Below, in pieces: positions 11,880 to 23,993 of a stretch of 64,000 nucleotides of DNA. The translations under genes were made by a program, and so were the position numbers. The stretch comes from Parastagonospora avenae f. sp. tritici 18332-5. Its lineage: Eukaryota; Ascomycota; Dothideomycetes; Pleosporales; Phaeosphaeriaceae. Position 1 is the stretch's first letter, and every line of letters begins with the position of its first letter. The stretch covers positions 682,001 through 746,000 of the forward strand of contig JAFJTR010000006.1 of the NCBI GenBank assembly GCA_022559985.1, read 5' to 3'. The notes under the pieces were generated by a model that worked only from the letters and a program-made list of their open reading frames with translations, searched no databases and was not told the DNA's origin.

Positions 11880-13021
11880 ATGGCAACCTCAGCACCAGTG
11901 GCGATTGTAACAGGCGGGAACAGCGGTATGGGCATGGGGATAGTGCGGAAACTCGTGGAAAAGGGATGGAAAGTAGCCATCGCAGATATCAGCGAAAATA
12001 ATACCTTTGCAGAAGAGTTGGGTGGTGCGTCAAGGTACCATTATTGTGATGTCGCGGACTATGATAGGCATGTATATTGGTAGGCGTTTAGACTAGGAGC
12101 TGACAAAAGTGACAGTCAAGCCAAAGCGTTTCAGCAGGTCTGGAATGAATATGGACGAATAGATGCGTTGTGTGCGAATGCTGGGATTGTCGATAAGAGG
12201 TAAGAAGGTTCAAGGAGACCGGAAGCAGTCGATTGATGAATGCAGCTCAATATTCATATTCGAGCATCGCGATTCGGACAAGTGAGTCACGTCAGAGTAG
12301 GAAGACGTAAATGGCTGACTGGGTAGAGTACCGCCCAAGCCTGATCTTGCGTGTACGGATATCGACTACAAGGGTGTTGTGTATGGCACGCAACTAGCCA
12401 TTCACTTCATGCGTAAGAACAAAGCTCCGGGTGGAAAGATTGTGGCTACAGCTAGTGTTGCGGCCATTGTTCCTCATGAGACGTAAGTTCCGGCTATCAA
12501 CATGTTTCGAGAAGCGTCTGATTGCCCTTAGATACCCCGAGTATGATGGGGCAAAAGCAGCAGTGGTAAACTTCGTTCGCGCCACGGCGCGCATACTGAA
12601 AGATGTAAGACAAATGAAGAACCTTTAGAGACATGTATATTGACAATGACTAGAAAGAGAAAATTTCCATCAATGCGATATGCCCAGGTCAGTGTTCGGC
12701 TAGCGCGAAGACAATCAACAAGCTGACGATCCTAGGCATTGTTCACACATCCATCATTCCGCAAGAAATGGTGGACGCCGTCTCGGAAGAGTGGTGCGTA
12801 TCCCATCTCCCAGAACAAAGCCTGGCCTGACACTGTCCAGTTTGACGCCCATATCGAATGTCGTGAGTGCCTATGAGCGCTTCCTAGATGACGACTCGCT
12901 GTATGGTCGGGTACTTGAATGCTCGGCCGAGAAACAGTTCTTTCTCGAGCCACTAACTCTCGCAAATGGTCATGTTTCCAGGCGCGCGGTCACGGTGTGG
13001 GATCCGCTGTTCAAGATGTGA
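11880..13021 (+). CDS. Short-chain dehydrogenase/reductase, eight exons
   Basis: Exons 11880-12067, 12116-12199, 12246-12281, 12327-12482, 12532-12604, 12654-12687, 12736-12793 and 12841-13021 give 269 aa. Introns are 45-49 nt. The first has a GC donor (AG|GCATGT...GACAG), the only choice that restores DVADYDSQAKAF with a normal-length intron. Hallmarks are the Rossmann motif TGGNSGMGMG (residues 11-20), CANAGIVDK, ATASVA, and the catalytic YxxxK (Tyr 159, Lys 163, context YPEYDGAKAA). It resembles classical NAD(P)-dependent SDRs of the 15-hydroxyprostaglandin dehydrogenase type in fungi. The substrate cannot be told from sequence. The fourth exon ends at the PHET/YPEY junction. Confidence 0.88.
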
Positions 13022-15135
13022 ATAAACATTTTTTTTGTCGATTAGTAGAGCTTGGTTAACATGCGTGTAGGTGCCACAAAGAAAGCTCGGGACTCTCCGA
13101 CGCGATCCCATGAACCGGCATTGCAGATTTGAGTATTGGCTCGTGATGGATATTAGCATAACCGCCAAAGGCAGGTGACAGTAATGATAAAGTGGGCGTT
13201 GTCTAGGCGGGTGTTCTGGGGCGGTAGAGCGCAGTCGCTGCAGCGCCTTCCCTATGCGTCGATGGCATGCAAAGCAAGATACCAAACAATAGCCTGAGTC
13301 ACACAGAATTTATCTTCTGTTCCCTGATGCGAGACGCTCACGCTCACTCGCCCAGCTATTGCAAAGTTTCGCGTATTCGCAAATCCTTCTTGATCGACCG
13401 GAAGTGAGCTATATGCCAGTGTCGCTATGGACAGGGCTTTTCAGCCGAAGAAGACAACGTTCCCCGCCAATTTCGCATTGTCCAATCTACAGCACAACGA
13501 TAATAGCAGCTGAGATTCTGTCAAGGTTGGCAAGCCGCAGGGTGCTGGTATATTAGATACGCGCGGTCAAAGTACAGGTTGTATGCAGCAAGCTTTCAAC
13601 GCATATCTCCCGCCCGCATTCAATTGTGTAACGACTAAAGGTCCTGATCTCGAATATGATTAGGCGTGCTGCAAGAGTTCTGGTTAGATGCTGTGCTGCC
13701 TTCAAACATCATCCAGCCAAGAGGGATATTGGCCAACAGGGGGGGTTCGCCAGATTCGATAGCTCGCTTGCATCTCATTTTGATCTTATCGCGTGGAGCC
13801 GGACAGCAGTAAGCGGTCGATGTTGGTTTGGTTGTGGCGGCTGACGAGATCCATTTTGAGAAATGTGAATGGCCTGAGGTTAGAGAAGTGTTGAGAGTTG
13901 GAAGGGCACATGCAATCGTAATCGCCGCTGTAGGATCCGACTAGCTGCGTGAGAGCTGGTGGCCTCGCGACTAGACTTCCTGACCATCTCCTGTGGAGTA
14001 GGTTGGCACTTCGACCATAATATTATACTTTTGGCGCAAGTAGCCCTGACCCAATGAACGCCGTCCCGGGCCGCACTCAGCTGATGGCGAGGAGAAAGGC
14101 AGGAGAGATCCCATGCCGTAGTTTGCCAGTCAACTGCTCGTTCTCTACGAGGCCACGCGCTGGGTGGTTTTGTAAAATCTAGGAGCTGGCATAGTGCCTG
14201 CTTCTCTATTAAGCCGGCGAGCTCGTGGTAAAGTGCGAGTTACGCAATTGGCCTGGTCGATTTCAGAGATGATCCCGCTACAGGGGCTTGGCAATACACT
14301 TGGTCACCTTCATTGATGCTGGCGCCGGTTCCACTCCTGTCAGCTGGGACGGAAGGACCGTTTTTTACATTCCGTTCCCTTTGGTATTATGCAGCGAAAC
14401 CATGAAGACGAACGTCGTGAGTTACACTCCTCCGAAAACCCCGCATGTTTTTCGCCAACGTGCGCCGTACCGCGCAAGCCGTGATCGATACGACCAGCCG
14501 TTCGCAATATTGAACAGGCTCAACAGACAGATGGAGCAGTGATGCCGTGCAGGAATGGGCCAGCCGAGCGGACATGGCTCCCCTGCTGGGCTCCCGTGGG
14601 CCAGAACAGATGGCTCTCCCCTGTGCACGGCCCGCCTGAAGCCAAATCGGGCTACCAACTTCGTGGTTTTAATTGCGTGGTACAAGCCACCCTATCGCCT
14701 TGTCCATCCAGAGGTAAGTCTTTGACGAATCCGCTATTACCCGAGTCACCTTCATGCGAGTTGTCAGCCGAACAATCGACTTCGCTGCCATGGGGGCGTG
14801 GCGTGGCTTTATTGATATGCCTGCGAGGGGCTTAGTTGCCGCAAGCGTTGGACTCTGCGCTCCAGCTCGACATAAGGATGGATCGTCCCAAGCGTGATAA
14901 AACAGCGAAACTTCCCGGGGACGTTTTGTGATCGACATTGACAGTTCTGCTTGCATTTGCAACTCTAACCGGCCGCCGTTTGTTCCTCGTCGCCGCCACA
15001 ATTAACTGGTCCAACCTTCGCCGGAACACGCATCTCAAAGTACCACGGCTTCCAACGGCCATGGTGTGCAGGGCTTTGGGGGCACTGCGGGGATAATAAT
15101 AGTACAGCATTGCTGGAAATCATCAGAACGTTATC
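13022..15135. other. Gene-free 2.1-kb region
   Basis: All open frames here are short, lack ATG-plus-splice structure and show no known motif. A lone CGG-rich purine stretch and several palindromic-looking bits are present, but nothing I would name. It holds the promoter of the following surface protein near its right end. Confidence 0.5.
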
Positions 15136-16396
15136 ATGGGTCCAAACACTTTCGTACAACCCGGCTGTGAGCCGCGACTGGTGCACGGGTTCCAGATGTC
15201 GCACCATGAGGCCTCTCCCCTGCCGAACAGAGAAACGCCCAGCAGGCGACTCGAAAACACCAGCCGAGCCGCCTCCTGTTCATTAACAGCCCCAAGGCCG
15301 CCGCACACTCGCTCAGCATTCCGCGCGTTGCTTCTCACATTCGTTGCCTTCTGTTTCTACACCTCCCTCATTAATACGGTCTCCGCTACCAATGCCGATC
15401 GCCCAGCATTGCTCGCCGTCCACGTGGAAGACGACCTAGCCTGGAAAGGGTCAGCTCTATACGTCGACCATCAAGCACCGCCAACAGCTCCGTTGTTCAT
15501 GCCTCCGCTACGTAATGATTACGATGGCACGCAAGCAGCAAGGAGGGCAGTCAGCACGGATCCCAACGCTGGCAAAGGGGACTTTTCCATTCCTGAACCA
15601 TTCGACACCGGCCTTTCCAACAACTTGACAAACACGTGCGCAGCCTTTCTCCAACGGATGCGTGGGGATGCATCGTTCAGGAAATGCCACCCTTTCTCTT
15701 TACTTTTGCAGGTACGTAACTAGACTGACTGGATTATCCATGGCATTCGGCTGACACGACGCAGACTTCGAGCGGGTTTTTCGATGCATCAAAATCGTAT
15801 CTTCGTATAACGCAAACACTGGACGCGACCTGTGGAGTTAATGCATCACAATGCAGGCAAACAATGGACAGCTTTGCGAGAGAGTTGCAAACGGCATCAG
15901 CATGCAAACAAGATCTGGACAATGACATGCCTCTGGTCATACAAGCACTTAATGGACTGGTCGCATACCCTGTTGCCTACTCGGCGAGCTGCTTAAGGGA
16001 CACCGAGGGAAGCTATTGTTTCGCCAACGCAGTCAGCAACACATCGTCTCCCACAGACTCGTATTCTTACTACCTGCCAGTGGGACAAGAGCTTCCTGCT
16101 GGTTCGCGCCCGACATGTAACTCTGTAAGTTGAGCCCCGCTACATGACGATATGGTGACTAACAAGTTCAGTGTCTCCAAGATGCCATGGCTGTCTTTGC
16201 ACAATACGCCAACAACGCTACGCAACCCGTCTCCAGGACCTATGCCGCGGCTTCTCAGCAACTGACAATCGGCTGCGGGAGATCCTTCGTGAACGTAACC
16301 GCTGCACCACTCAAAGCGGCCGCACCCATAACTAGCGTATCGCTTACACCCACCCTTACTCTTGTTCTAATGTTTATACTTTACTTCTTCCAGTGA
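15136..16396 (+). CDS. DUF7729 family secreted, probably GPI-anchored protein
   Basis: Three exons, 15136-15711, 15765-16124 and 16172-16396, all in phase 0, with introns of 53 and 47 nt; 386 aa. An alternative ATG lies about 20 codons downstream. A hydrophobic segment (RALLLTFVAFCFYTSLINTV, about residues 65-85) acts as a signal anchor or late signal peptide. The conserved part runs from IPEPFDTGLSNN through CHPFSLLLQTSSGFF, RITQTLDATC, ASCLRDTEGSYCF, SYYLPVGQELP and RPTCNSCLQD, with about ten cysteines and several NxS/T sites. The last 20 residues are hydrophobic after a small-residue/Ser-Thr stretch, as in a GPI signal. I recognise this as the fungal DUF7729 family, known only as cell-surface proteins without assigned function. 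Confidence 0.87.
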
Positions 16397-17770
16397 TGGA
16401 ACGACCCGATATGTAAACTTCTTGTAATTATTTACTTTTACGACTCTACACCGACGACGATTGTCGGACGGTCATCAGCGATGGCGCATGGACTGGATCT
16501 CTTATTTGTCAGAACGATACCCACTGGATTATGCGCAGCGAGGGAGCAACGACTCTCATGTTGGCTGAGTCCAGGTTCTTAAAGACGAGCTGGCTTTCAG
16601 CCTCTGTCGGAAATTTTGGGGCATTGAAAGGATGACCAGGATTGCTTACTAGACAGTACGCAATATATAATAAATATGAACAAGTCACTACTTATTTATA
16701 CTTGTTTCACGGCCACTTTGTTTGCTGCGCACTTTTATTACATGGCAGAAGCTTAGAACGTCCATCCTTCGGACTCCTACGCAATCTTTGATAACCAATC
16801 CGCGGTGATCTGGTGGAGTGCCGCCATTCCCGCCATCGGGAGTCCCGTACCATCCTCGTCATCGGATTGTTTGCTCGCACAGGATCTCTTCCGCGGCCAC
16901 GGCGCACGCGTATAGATTTGGCATTCAAGCTCGAGCAAGATGTTAGTGCTGATCTGTGGCCGTTACACGTCAACGCCTGTGCAGCACGGGCGAAGGCTTG
17001 GGCTATTCGGTGTTACTGTTGTGCAAATTAGACCATCTGAAACATCAGGATAGACGTCACGTGCGGGCTTTCGGCAGGCGGGGTCGTTGATTTGACAGAC
17101 TGGACCCCTGAACGTCGCATCCTCTCACTTCATGCTTCAGCCATAGGTACCACGAACGAATTCGTCCTGAGCTGCATCGACAGCCCGAGGTCGCATTGTA
17201 GCCATTTCAAAGGCATATGCATCCAGTGGCAAAATGCAGTTATTCTACCATTTACATGATACGCTAATCGATAACCTTCGCACGGTGTCTTGCTGGTGGA
17301 GCGCAGTGACATCCTGTCATCTCCAACGTCATACATCCTTGCATGGGTAACCCGCCTTGATGCGGATCATGCGGAGCTCCAACTGCTCAGCAGCTGTGAC
17401 AAGCCCGTTGGCTGGTCTGTCAAACATTAATGCGTTTGATGGACTAACAGGGTCCGAGACTCGCCTGTCGGCTGTCAGCCAGGTTGTCTCTTGAACACAT
17501 GAGACACCCACCTTCGCCGGACGCTTCATTCCAGGTCCTTCTTTCTCCATCGTCTTATTATACTTTCTGGTCGAGTTCGATATCAATTAGGGCTGGGACC
17601 TTCCTACATTCTTACAGGGCACTGTCGCTCATTCGCTCTTTTCTCGACACTCTTTTTCCCAACACCAGTTGTCTACTCTCGTTCAACGTTCCATCGTTCG
17701 ACCGCGCGTCCAATTTTGACCACCAACCACGTCATTTCCTACAACCAGTTCACATTCATATACATCAGAC
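16397..17770. other. Intergenic region with pyrimidine-rich leader
   Basis: 1.4 kb with no supported gene. The last 150 bp before the next ATG are T/C-rich (about 17630-17700), as is usual for a fungal 5' leader. Confidence 0.5.
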
Positions 17771-19965
17771 ATGTCCGACGTTATGGCCCAACAAGGCTAT
17801 GGGCTTACTGTGCCCTCTTCGCGACAGGATGTCATCAGCGCCTTATTGAACGAATATGGAAACTCTTTCGGACGTGGCGATGGGCCTTCAGCATTATCCC
17901 CTGTACCGACAGAGAAAGAGCTTCCAGCACCGCCACCACGTTCAGATAGCTTGAGGAATAAGCCATTACCAGCTGTTCAGCGCGCTGAGCAACGGATGAG
18001 CATGAAATTCCAGCTAAGAGGTGAGCACGAACTCTCATGCTCCGGCGCGTATTGCAGCACAAGTTACGACCATGTTTGGTCGGCTCATGATATCTCATAG
18101 TGGATATGTATATTCACCATGAAAGCTTCGATTTCTTGACGAAGCCTCGCCTCCAGCACAACAGCAGGCGCCGGCAGTCATTAACATGGGAATACATCGC
18201 TACAGCTGCTGACATACTCCAGTCATTGAAGACGCGCCTATATCGCCAAACAACTTACCAAGGGATCCTTCGAGCCCTCGCCCACGGAAAAAGATTCTGT
18301 ACCGGTCTCTGTCGCGCGATGCGAAGCCTCCTTCTCTGAACCTCACAGTCAGTAACGGCTCTACAGCTGTAGTCCCGCCCACCCCAGTACTTCCAGCGGT
18401 ACCTGCACGAGCGCAAACTTTCCCCGTCTCAACAATGAAAAGCGACCCCGAGGACCCATCATCGCCTCCTCCCCCCCCGCCTAAGAAATCCGCAAGACGA
18501 TCCGCGGTTCAGCGAAAGCCCTTGAGCCTTCAGCAGTCCAGATCCCAGTCTGATCTAGCAAGAAGCGATTCACTTCTTTCTCCCAGCGAAAACAGATCTT
18601 CAATGGAGCGACCAGCAACTGTCGAGGCGGTATCGTCGGTGAAGAGGAAAGCGCTGCCTGAGCCAGCTGCAAAGAAGTTTGTGGGGCTCGCGCAGCTCGG
18701 TGCTGGACCTCGAGGTGGAAAAGGTGGCCCTTTACCACCAACATCTGCGCCAAGGAAGAAGAGTGTAGATACTGAAGCCCCAGTGAAGAGTCAAGAGGAT
18801 GATGTCAAGGCCCCTGCAGTGCAGCAACAACGCCATGCGCCAGCAATGAACCAAATGCCTCCAACTCCCGAGGAAGACAAAGCACCTGCACTGCCTCGTA
18901 AAGCAGCAATAGGCCTCCCCTCCAACCCGCGCGCCAAAGGAGGAGCGGCCTCTCCGAAGCACGTTCGGGGCAAAAGCAGCACTGGCTTTAGCCTTCTGAA
19001 GGTGAGGATCCAGCTCCCCTTTCCATCGCCTGTTCTCCTCCGGTAGTTTTCTAGATCCAAAACTACGGTCAGATTACCCGTCCGTTCTGAGCCTGAGCTC
19101 TTATCATAAGACCAATTGCTGACTCGTCATCAAACAGGCTCATCGTCCAGCTCCACCACCGCCGACGAAGATTATTGAGACACTGACTCCGGAATGGACT
19201 CCTTCTCCAACACTCAAGCCAGAACAGCTCAAGGACCAAGCCATTTCACCAGTTTCGCCACTACCCCCTCCCACCGAGCAGCGGAGACCCTTCAGCTTCG
19301 AGGGAGCCTCAGCGTCTGCCCCGGCACCCCAAGCCCAAGAGCAACCCAAATCTGCCGTTCCCATTGTCACGCCTCCCTCCGTGACTGCGCCGCCTGCGCA
19401 AGAGGATTCTCCCATCCGGCCATCATCCGGCGATCTCTGTGGGGCGAGTCCATCAGCCAGCGGCTCGACCCCTCCCACACCCAGTGCCGCCCCAGCCTCA
19501 CAAGAGCCCGAAATCACCATCGCTCTCCCCGTACCAGAAGTCACCGTCCAGCCATCACCGGTCCAGCAGACCCACCCCGCAGTCACCGAACCACCCTCAA
19601 CACCCCCACCCTTCGCGCCTCTAACTCGTGCCCCAATCCCGCTCCCAGAAGTCCTGATCCCAGCAATCATGCCCTCGCATATATCGTGCTACACAAGCCA
19701 CCGCAATACCATCTGGAGCAACAACGCCTTCCAGCCCATGGGCTGCATGATCTGCCACGTCAACAATCGCGAGCGCAAGTGGTGCTGCACGTGGTGCCAG
19801 CTGCGCATCTGCATGAACTGCAGTCAGGAGCTGTGCATGGTGCCGGGACGGAACTTGGAGGTGTACCTGCAGGAGCGGGAGAAGTTGAGTGTGGCTCAGG
19901 AGAGAAATAGGGTGCCTGAGAATGTGCTGAGTGCGGTATATGAGCGCGACGAGGACTTCTCGTGA
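17771..19965 (+). CDS. Proline-rich disordered protein with conserved fungal Cys-rich C-terminal domain
   Basis: Proposed exons are 17771-18020, 18223-19001 and 19138-19965, giving 618 aa. The 202-nt first intron keeps frame (phase 1; branch GCTGAC just before CTCCAG). A small extra exon inside it (an ASPPAQQQAPAVI-like frame near 18138-18180) cannot be excluded. Residues 1-510 are low-complexity: PAPPPRS, SPPPPPPKKS and KHVRGKSSTGFSLLK, with many SP/TP sites and basic patches. The last about 100 residues are ordered: SCYTSHRNTIWSN, then GCMICHVNN, KWCCTWCQLRICMNC. This gives four CxxC-like knuckles, followed by a helix. The Cys block looks zinc-binding and is conserved in ascomycetes without a name I know. 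Function is not assigned. A scaffold or signalling role is only a guess from the composition. Confidence 0.78.
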
Positions 19966-20354
19966 GAAGACGGACGTGGTTGACGGAGCGGTCGTCGAAT
20001 ATGCATCACATGGCGCAATGGTGGCTTGTTTGCTTTCTTCAGATAACCCCGAGAGCGAGATCTCACTGCTGGCGTTTCGGTGTGCTTATGATGCAGATGG
20101 CAGTGCTGAGTTCGCTGCGTCTGATATGAAATTTCACTTCCCTTCGAGTTACTGCGTAACCATTGCATCGCCTGTAATAGCGATATTTAGATATACCAAA
20201 TTGAACGATTACAATGCCAAATTTACAAGGCAACATGATGGTCGTTGAGCTCCAGTGGAATCAGGCTTCGATTTGTAGATGGTCAAGCAAGACTTCGCGG
20301 AGCCCTGACTTTGACAGTGTTTCTACTGGAAGTTCCCCTCAGAATCTCAGCCTA
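19966..20354. other. Convergent 3' region
   Basis: 389 bp between two convergent stops. No gene is supported. Confidence 0.5.
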
Positions 20355-21596
20355 CTACCTCTTCATCTCGCCCAACATCTGTACAATCTGCGGCAACACC
20401 TGTTCCGCATTCTCACTGATCCGCAATGCTTCACGCCCGGTATTCCCTTCGGGCGCATCGCTAAAGAAACTCTCCTCGCCCCTCGCCCCACCCATGTTCA
20501 ATATGCCAATCGGCATCTGCCGCTCCTTCGCCCTCTTCACCAGTCTCCACGCCGAATACGTCGCCAGACTACTTCCGACTACCAGGATGCGGCCCGCCGC
20601 GTCCACAGCCTCTTCAGCGGCCACTTTGGTCGCCGCGGGAATCGATTCGCCAAACATGATGACCGCGGGCTTAAGCACGCCGCCTTCGCTCTTCGGATCC
20701 CACGCGCCGTCTTCATCCGTGTGAATACGTACAGCTCCACCTGTAGGTTTCTGCGGCGGCGTCGCCAAACACGTCGGACACGCGGGGTATCTGAACGTCG
20801 TGTACGGCGCATCAGGCACATCAACGTCGCCGTCGGGATTCGCCTTGAGGCCTTTTTTTCGGCGCTCGTGCGGGTTCTCCGTATCCAGCGCGCCCGAGGC
20901 GAGCATTTCGTCGAGGAAGGCCGCCCAGGTGGGGTTCAGGCGGGCGAGTTGGGCCTGGAAGGTGCGGCGCGGGTATTCGTTGCGGCAGGTCAGGCAGACG
21001 AGGGAGCGGAGGTAGCCGTGGAGTTCGATGGTGGGGAGGGGCGGGTGCGCGGTTGGATGGAAGGAGTCGACGTCTGGAGTTGTGGGATTAGCTTCACAAG
21101 AGCCTTCGATTGTCAGGAACGACGAGATGTACGCACTCTGTGTAATCACGCTTCCTACCACGCCCATCTTGCCCAAGTCTCCACACGCGCCATGTGCATT
21201 GTTCGGCCGCGCCCTTTCGAGGTTCGTCCAGCCCAGGAAACTCCGGGCCCAGTATCTTTTGCGCGCCTCATGGTTCTCGCAGAATTCATTGAAGTAGATT
21301 GGCTTATACGTCTTGTTCAGTGTATACGTCCCATTCTTTCCTCGATAGTCTGCCAGGCCCGATGCTACCGATATGCCCGCGCCCGTAAGCAGCAGTGTCT
21401 TTCCATTCTGGCTGACACCCTTCGCCGACGTCGTAAGCTTGCTCGAGATACTCGACTGCGTTACGATCGATCTGGGCAGACTGGGTGCCAGAAACTCCAA
21501 AAGCGCAGCAATGGCACCACTCGTTGAGTTTGCGCTGGCGGGGATTATCTTCGGCAGGGGCAGGGGATCGGTATACGGAACACGCAGGAGGGGCAT
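20355..21596 (-). CDS. Sirtuin, NAD+-dependent protein deacylase, SIRT4-like
   Basis: Two minus-strand exons, 21596-21137 and 21073-20355, giving 392 aa. The 63-nt intron (GTGCGT...CTCCAG) is a multiple of three, so the frame also reads through it. Splicing restores the invariant VITQNVDSFHP. Visible sirtuin features are GAGISVASGLADYRG (NAD binding, about residues 72-86), the catalytic His in ELHG (about 172), zinc knuckles CLTC (180-183) and CPTC (252-255), VIMFGESIP, and VVGSSLATYSAW. Nearly 70 residues separate the two zinc knuckles, longer than usual. The NVDSFHP and ELHG context is typical of class II (SIRT4-type) enzymes. An N-terminal mitochondrial signal is possible but not obvious. 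Confidence 0.92.
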   Translation of the reverse strand: MPLLRVPYTDPLPLPKIIPASANSTSGAIAALLEFLAPSLPRSIVTQSSISSKLTTSAKGVSQNGKTLLLTGAGISVASGLADYRGKNGTYTLNKTYKPIYFNEFCENHEARKRYWARSFLGWTNLERARPNNAHGACGDLGKMGVVGSVITQSAYISSFLTIEGSCEANPTTPDVDSFHPTAHPPLPTIELHGYLRSLVCLTCRNEYPRRTFQAQLARLNPTWAAFLDEMLASGALDTENPHERRKKGLKANPDGDVDVPDAPYTTFRYPACPTCLATPPQKPTGGAVRIHTDEDGAWDPKSEGGVLKPAVIMFGESIPAATKVAAEEAVDAAGRILVVGSSLATYSAWRLVKRAKERQMPIGILNMGGARGEESFFSDAPEGNTGREALRISENAEQVLPQIVQMLGEMKR

Positions 21597-23232
21597 TGCT
21601 CTCAGATTCCAATGGGCTTTGCATTCATCCCATGGTGCTGGATGTCGAACAAGGGTCCGTGAGGTTGGGGGCCAGACCTAGCGGCTACTTTTGCGGGTGG
21701 TTATGTCATCGATGCAATGCTAGGCGGAATTTAGCGCGGCTCTGTCGTGAGGGGTGGGGGAGGGAACGTGCGTGCGTGCCTGTCTGAGATTAGACGGCTA
21801 CGAATCGCCAGTCGCGTGCCACACGTGCAGGACGGGTCATCCACGATCCGCTGCACATCAGACTTCGAGGACCGAGCTATTTTTGGGGCAAAAAAACGTA
21901 CTGCATTATTGAAACTGTACGCTTTGGGATGTCGATGCTTCCAAAAAGTTTCGAGAAGGGCTGAGTGCCTGCTTCAGAGGGCTGTGCTGGCCACCAGGGC
22001 AACCTTTGCACAACTGCAACAGCGCACGAATGGCTTTTGTGAATCTGAAGCAGGTATGCCTCGTGCGACTGGGGCGCGGGGTACGGCCGTGTTTGGGGTC
22101 AGCTCTGCAAGCTACTGGCACTGCCGCTCGTGCCTTATCTCGCACCACAACGGCTGTGGACCACCCTACGGCTTGATCTTGCGGCAGCTAGTTGGATTGA
22201 TGAGTCTATTTGCCAGCCGGCTTTGTGGCCGTTGCTCTCTACAGCCACGTCTCGGTTGTAAAAGGGTCTGTTTTGCGGCGGCTTATCCAGACATCCACTG
22301 GTCAACGTCGAGGCGTAGTCGAATGTCATGTTGGTTCGTGTTCATGCCGCTGGCAACTGGGTCAGAGGTGGCAGAAGTAGATTGTGAGTTGTATGCAGAA
22401 GGAGGAATTGTGTTTGCACGTTGAGGAGCGCTAATGCTATCTGTACATCATACTTATTTTGTCATGCAGTCTTGACGCCTGCTTAATCAGATCTTTATAA
22501 TAGATATTTGGCTGCATCTGTATTTGCATCATGTGTGCTGCATCCTTACCTTTACGGTTGTACAGCAAGGCTTCGCGTATATGGCCAGAAACGTAATATG
22601 TACATAGAAGCCGTGATCAATCACCCGTAAGGCATATCTACGGCGTGGTTTTACAGCGTCCTCCAGAAGGGCATCAGGAAGCTTCACAACTTTGTGCAAG
22701 CATATGTAGAGCTATACTCGGGCCGCGAAACATTTATCCTCTTGTTAGTGCAGCACTCACGGGCCCTGTTAAACTAATGATGGGGGTATAGAAATGAAAT
22801 GAGATTGACAAAGAAAAGTACAATCAAGGGAATCTACGCAACCAATAACAGAAATTATACTCCTCATGCACCGTGCCCTAGTCATATACTCTCCATGCTC
22901 TTGTAAGGCGCCAATCCGAGATCAAGCGAATGTCCAATTGGTTCCTCGCTCTGATTACAATCCAACGCCGCCCATGCAGGGTGATCCCTAAAGGAAAAGA
23001 AATAACGACTTCAATAGACTCTCGTCTACTGAGAACGAAAAGGGAAAAAAATTGCTGGAATGAAGGGTGTGAATGGGAAGGTGGTATCAAGTTGGTCGGT
23101 GCCCGACTGATAGTAGTACAGAGATGGTGTTGAACGCAGTCGTGGTGGCATGGGATGTCGTAAAGATCGTGGCAAGGAGATAAGAATGTAGGAGAAGTCG
23201 AAAGTCGAGGCTAGGAAAAAGGTAGACCACGT
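21597..23232. other. Gene-free 1.6-kb region
   Basis: This holds the sirtuin promoter on its left. A 225-codon open frame (21747-22424, plus strand) starts only with GTG and has no recognisable domain, so I do not call it. An AT-rich stretch occupies about 22440-22620. Confidence 0.5.
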
Positions 23233-23993
23233 TTATTGCTGGAGCTGATGCGGATGCGGTTGTTGATGTTGATGCGGATGCGCGTGTTGATGGGAATGAA
23301 CAAGCTGATGTGGCATGTATTGTACCGCCTGCTGATGATACTGGGGGTGTTGAGGGTGTATCATAGACTGAATGCTTGGTACCCGCTGCTGTTGCGAGGG
23401 GTATGCACCTGGGTACTGGGGAAAATGAGCTTCGGACATACCAGCAGGTAGCATGTCCGTTGGGCTCGACTCTTCTTCGAGGTCAGAAATGCCTATACCG
23501 CTGTCTTCGACGTCGTGGTAGGTACCATCGATTTGCTTCTTCTCCGCGGACCGAGCGGCCTGACTCAAGTTCTTGAAACCCTTCTCCAAGCACTGCGCGA
23601 AGTGAGTATGTACGTTAAGTAGTATGAGGCTGCTGGACTTACCTTTTGCTCGACGAGCATCCACTTCTCGCCAACGCGAGCAGCGAGGATGCTCCACATC
23701 TCACGGCGCACAGCCATATATGCTTGGGCGAGGTCACCCAGCTTGACTCCATCCCACTGCTCTGCATTTTGTCGCTCCATCAATCGTTCGTGTCTCTTAC
23801 GGCAGGCATTTGCTGATTTCTGTGGGAAGTGCTTTGGCGAGATCTGATTCCAGTTGAGTCCTTGGGCGCGGGCTTGGATCAGGGTCTCGTCATCTTTGGC
23901 AGACCATGAGGAACTCCGCGTTCCTCCACCCGCTGCGGAAGCTGTGGAGACGGAGGCGCGATGTGTCGTTGGGGCCTTATCAACTTTAGGCAT
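23233..23993 (-). CDS. Myb/SANT-like DNA-binding protein with His/Gln-rich tail
   Basis: Two minus-strand exons, 23993-23643 and 23592-23233, joined in phase 0 across a 50-nt intron (GTAAGT...GCGCAG); 236 aa. A single Myb/SANT repeat spans about residues 28-75: SSWSAKDDETLIQARAQG, then WNQISPKHFPQKS and ACRKRHERL. It is followed by a helical segment (YMAVRREMWSILAARVGEKW) that may form a second degenerate repeat. The middle is acidic (GISDLEEE). The last 70 residues are H/Q/P-rich (HQHAHPHQHQQ), encoded by imperfect GATGCG-type hexamers on the plus strand (23240-23330). It is a likely nuclear transcription regulator with unknown targets. Confidence 0.87.

Noticed and set aside
20214..21527. 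437-codon open frame on the plus strand
   Set aside because: It lies exactly antisense to the sirtuin gene, whose motifs and splice site are clear. The product has no domain and is Arg/His-rich, as expected of a mirror frame.
21747..22424. 225-codon plus-strand open frame
   Set aside because: It begins with GTG, not ATG, has no recognisable motif and no supporting splice sites.
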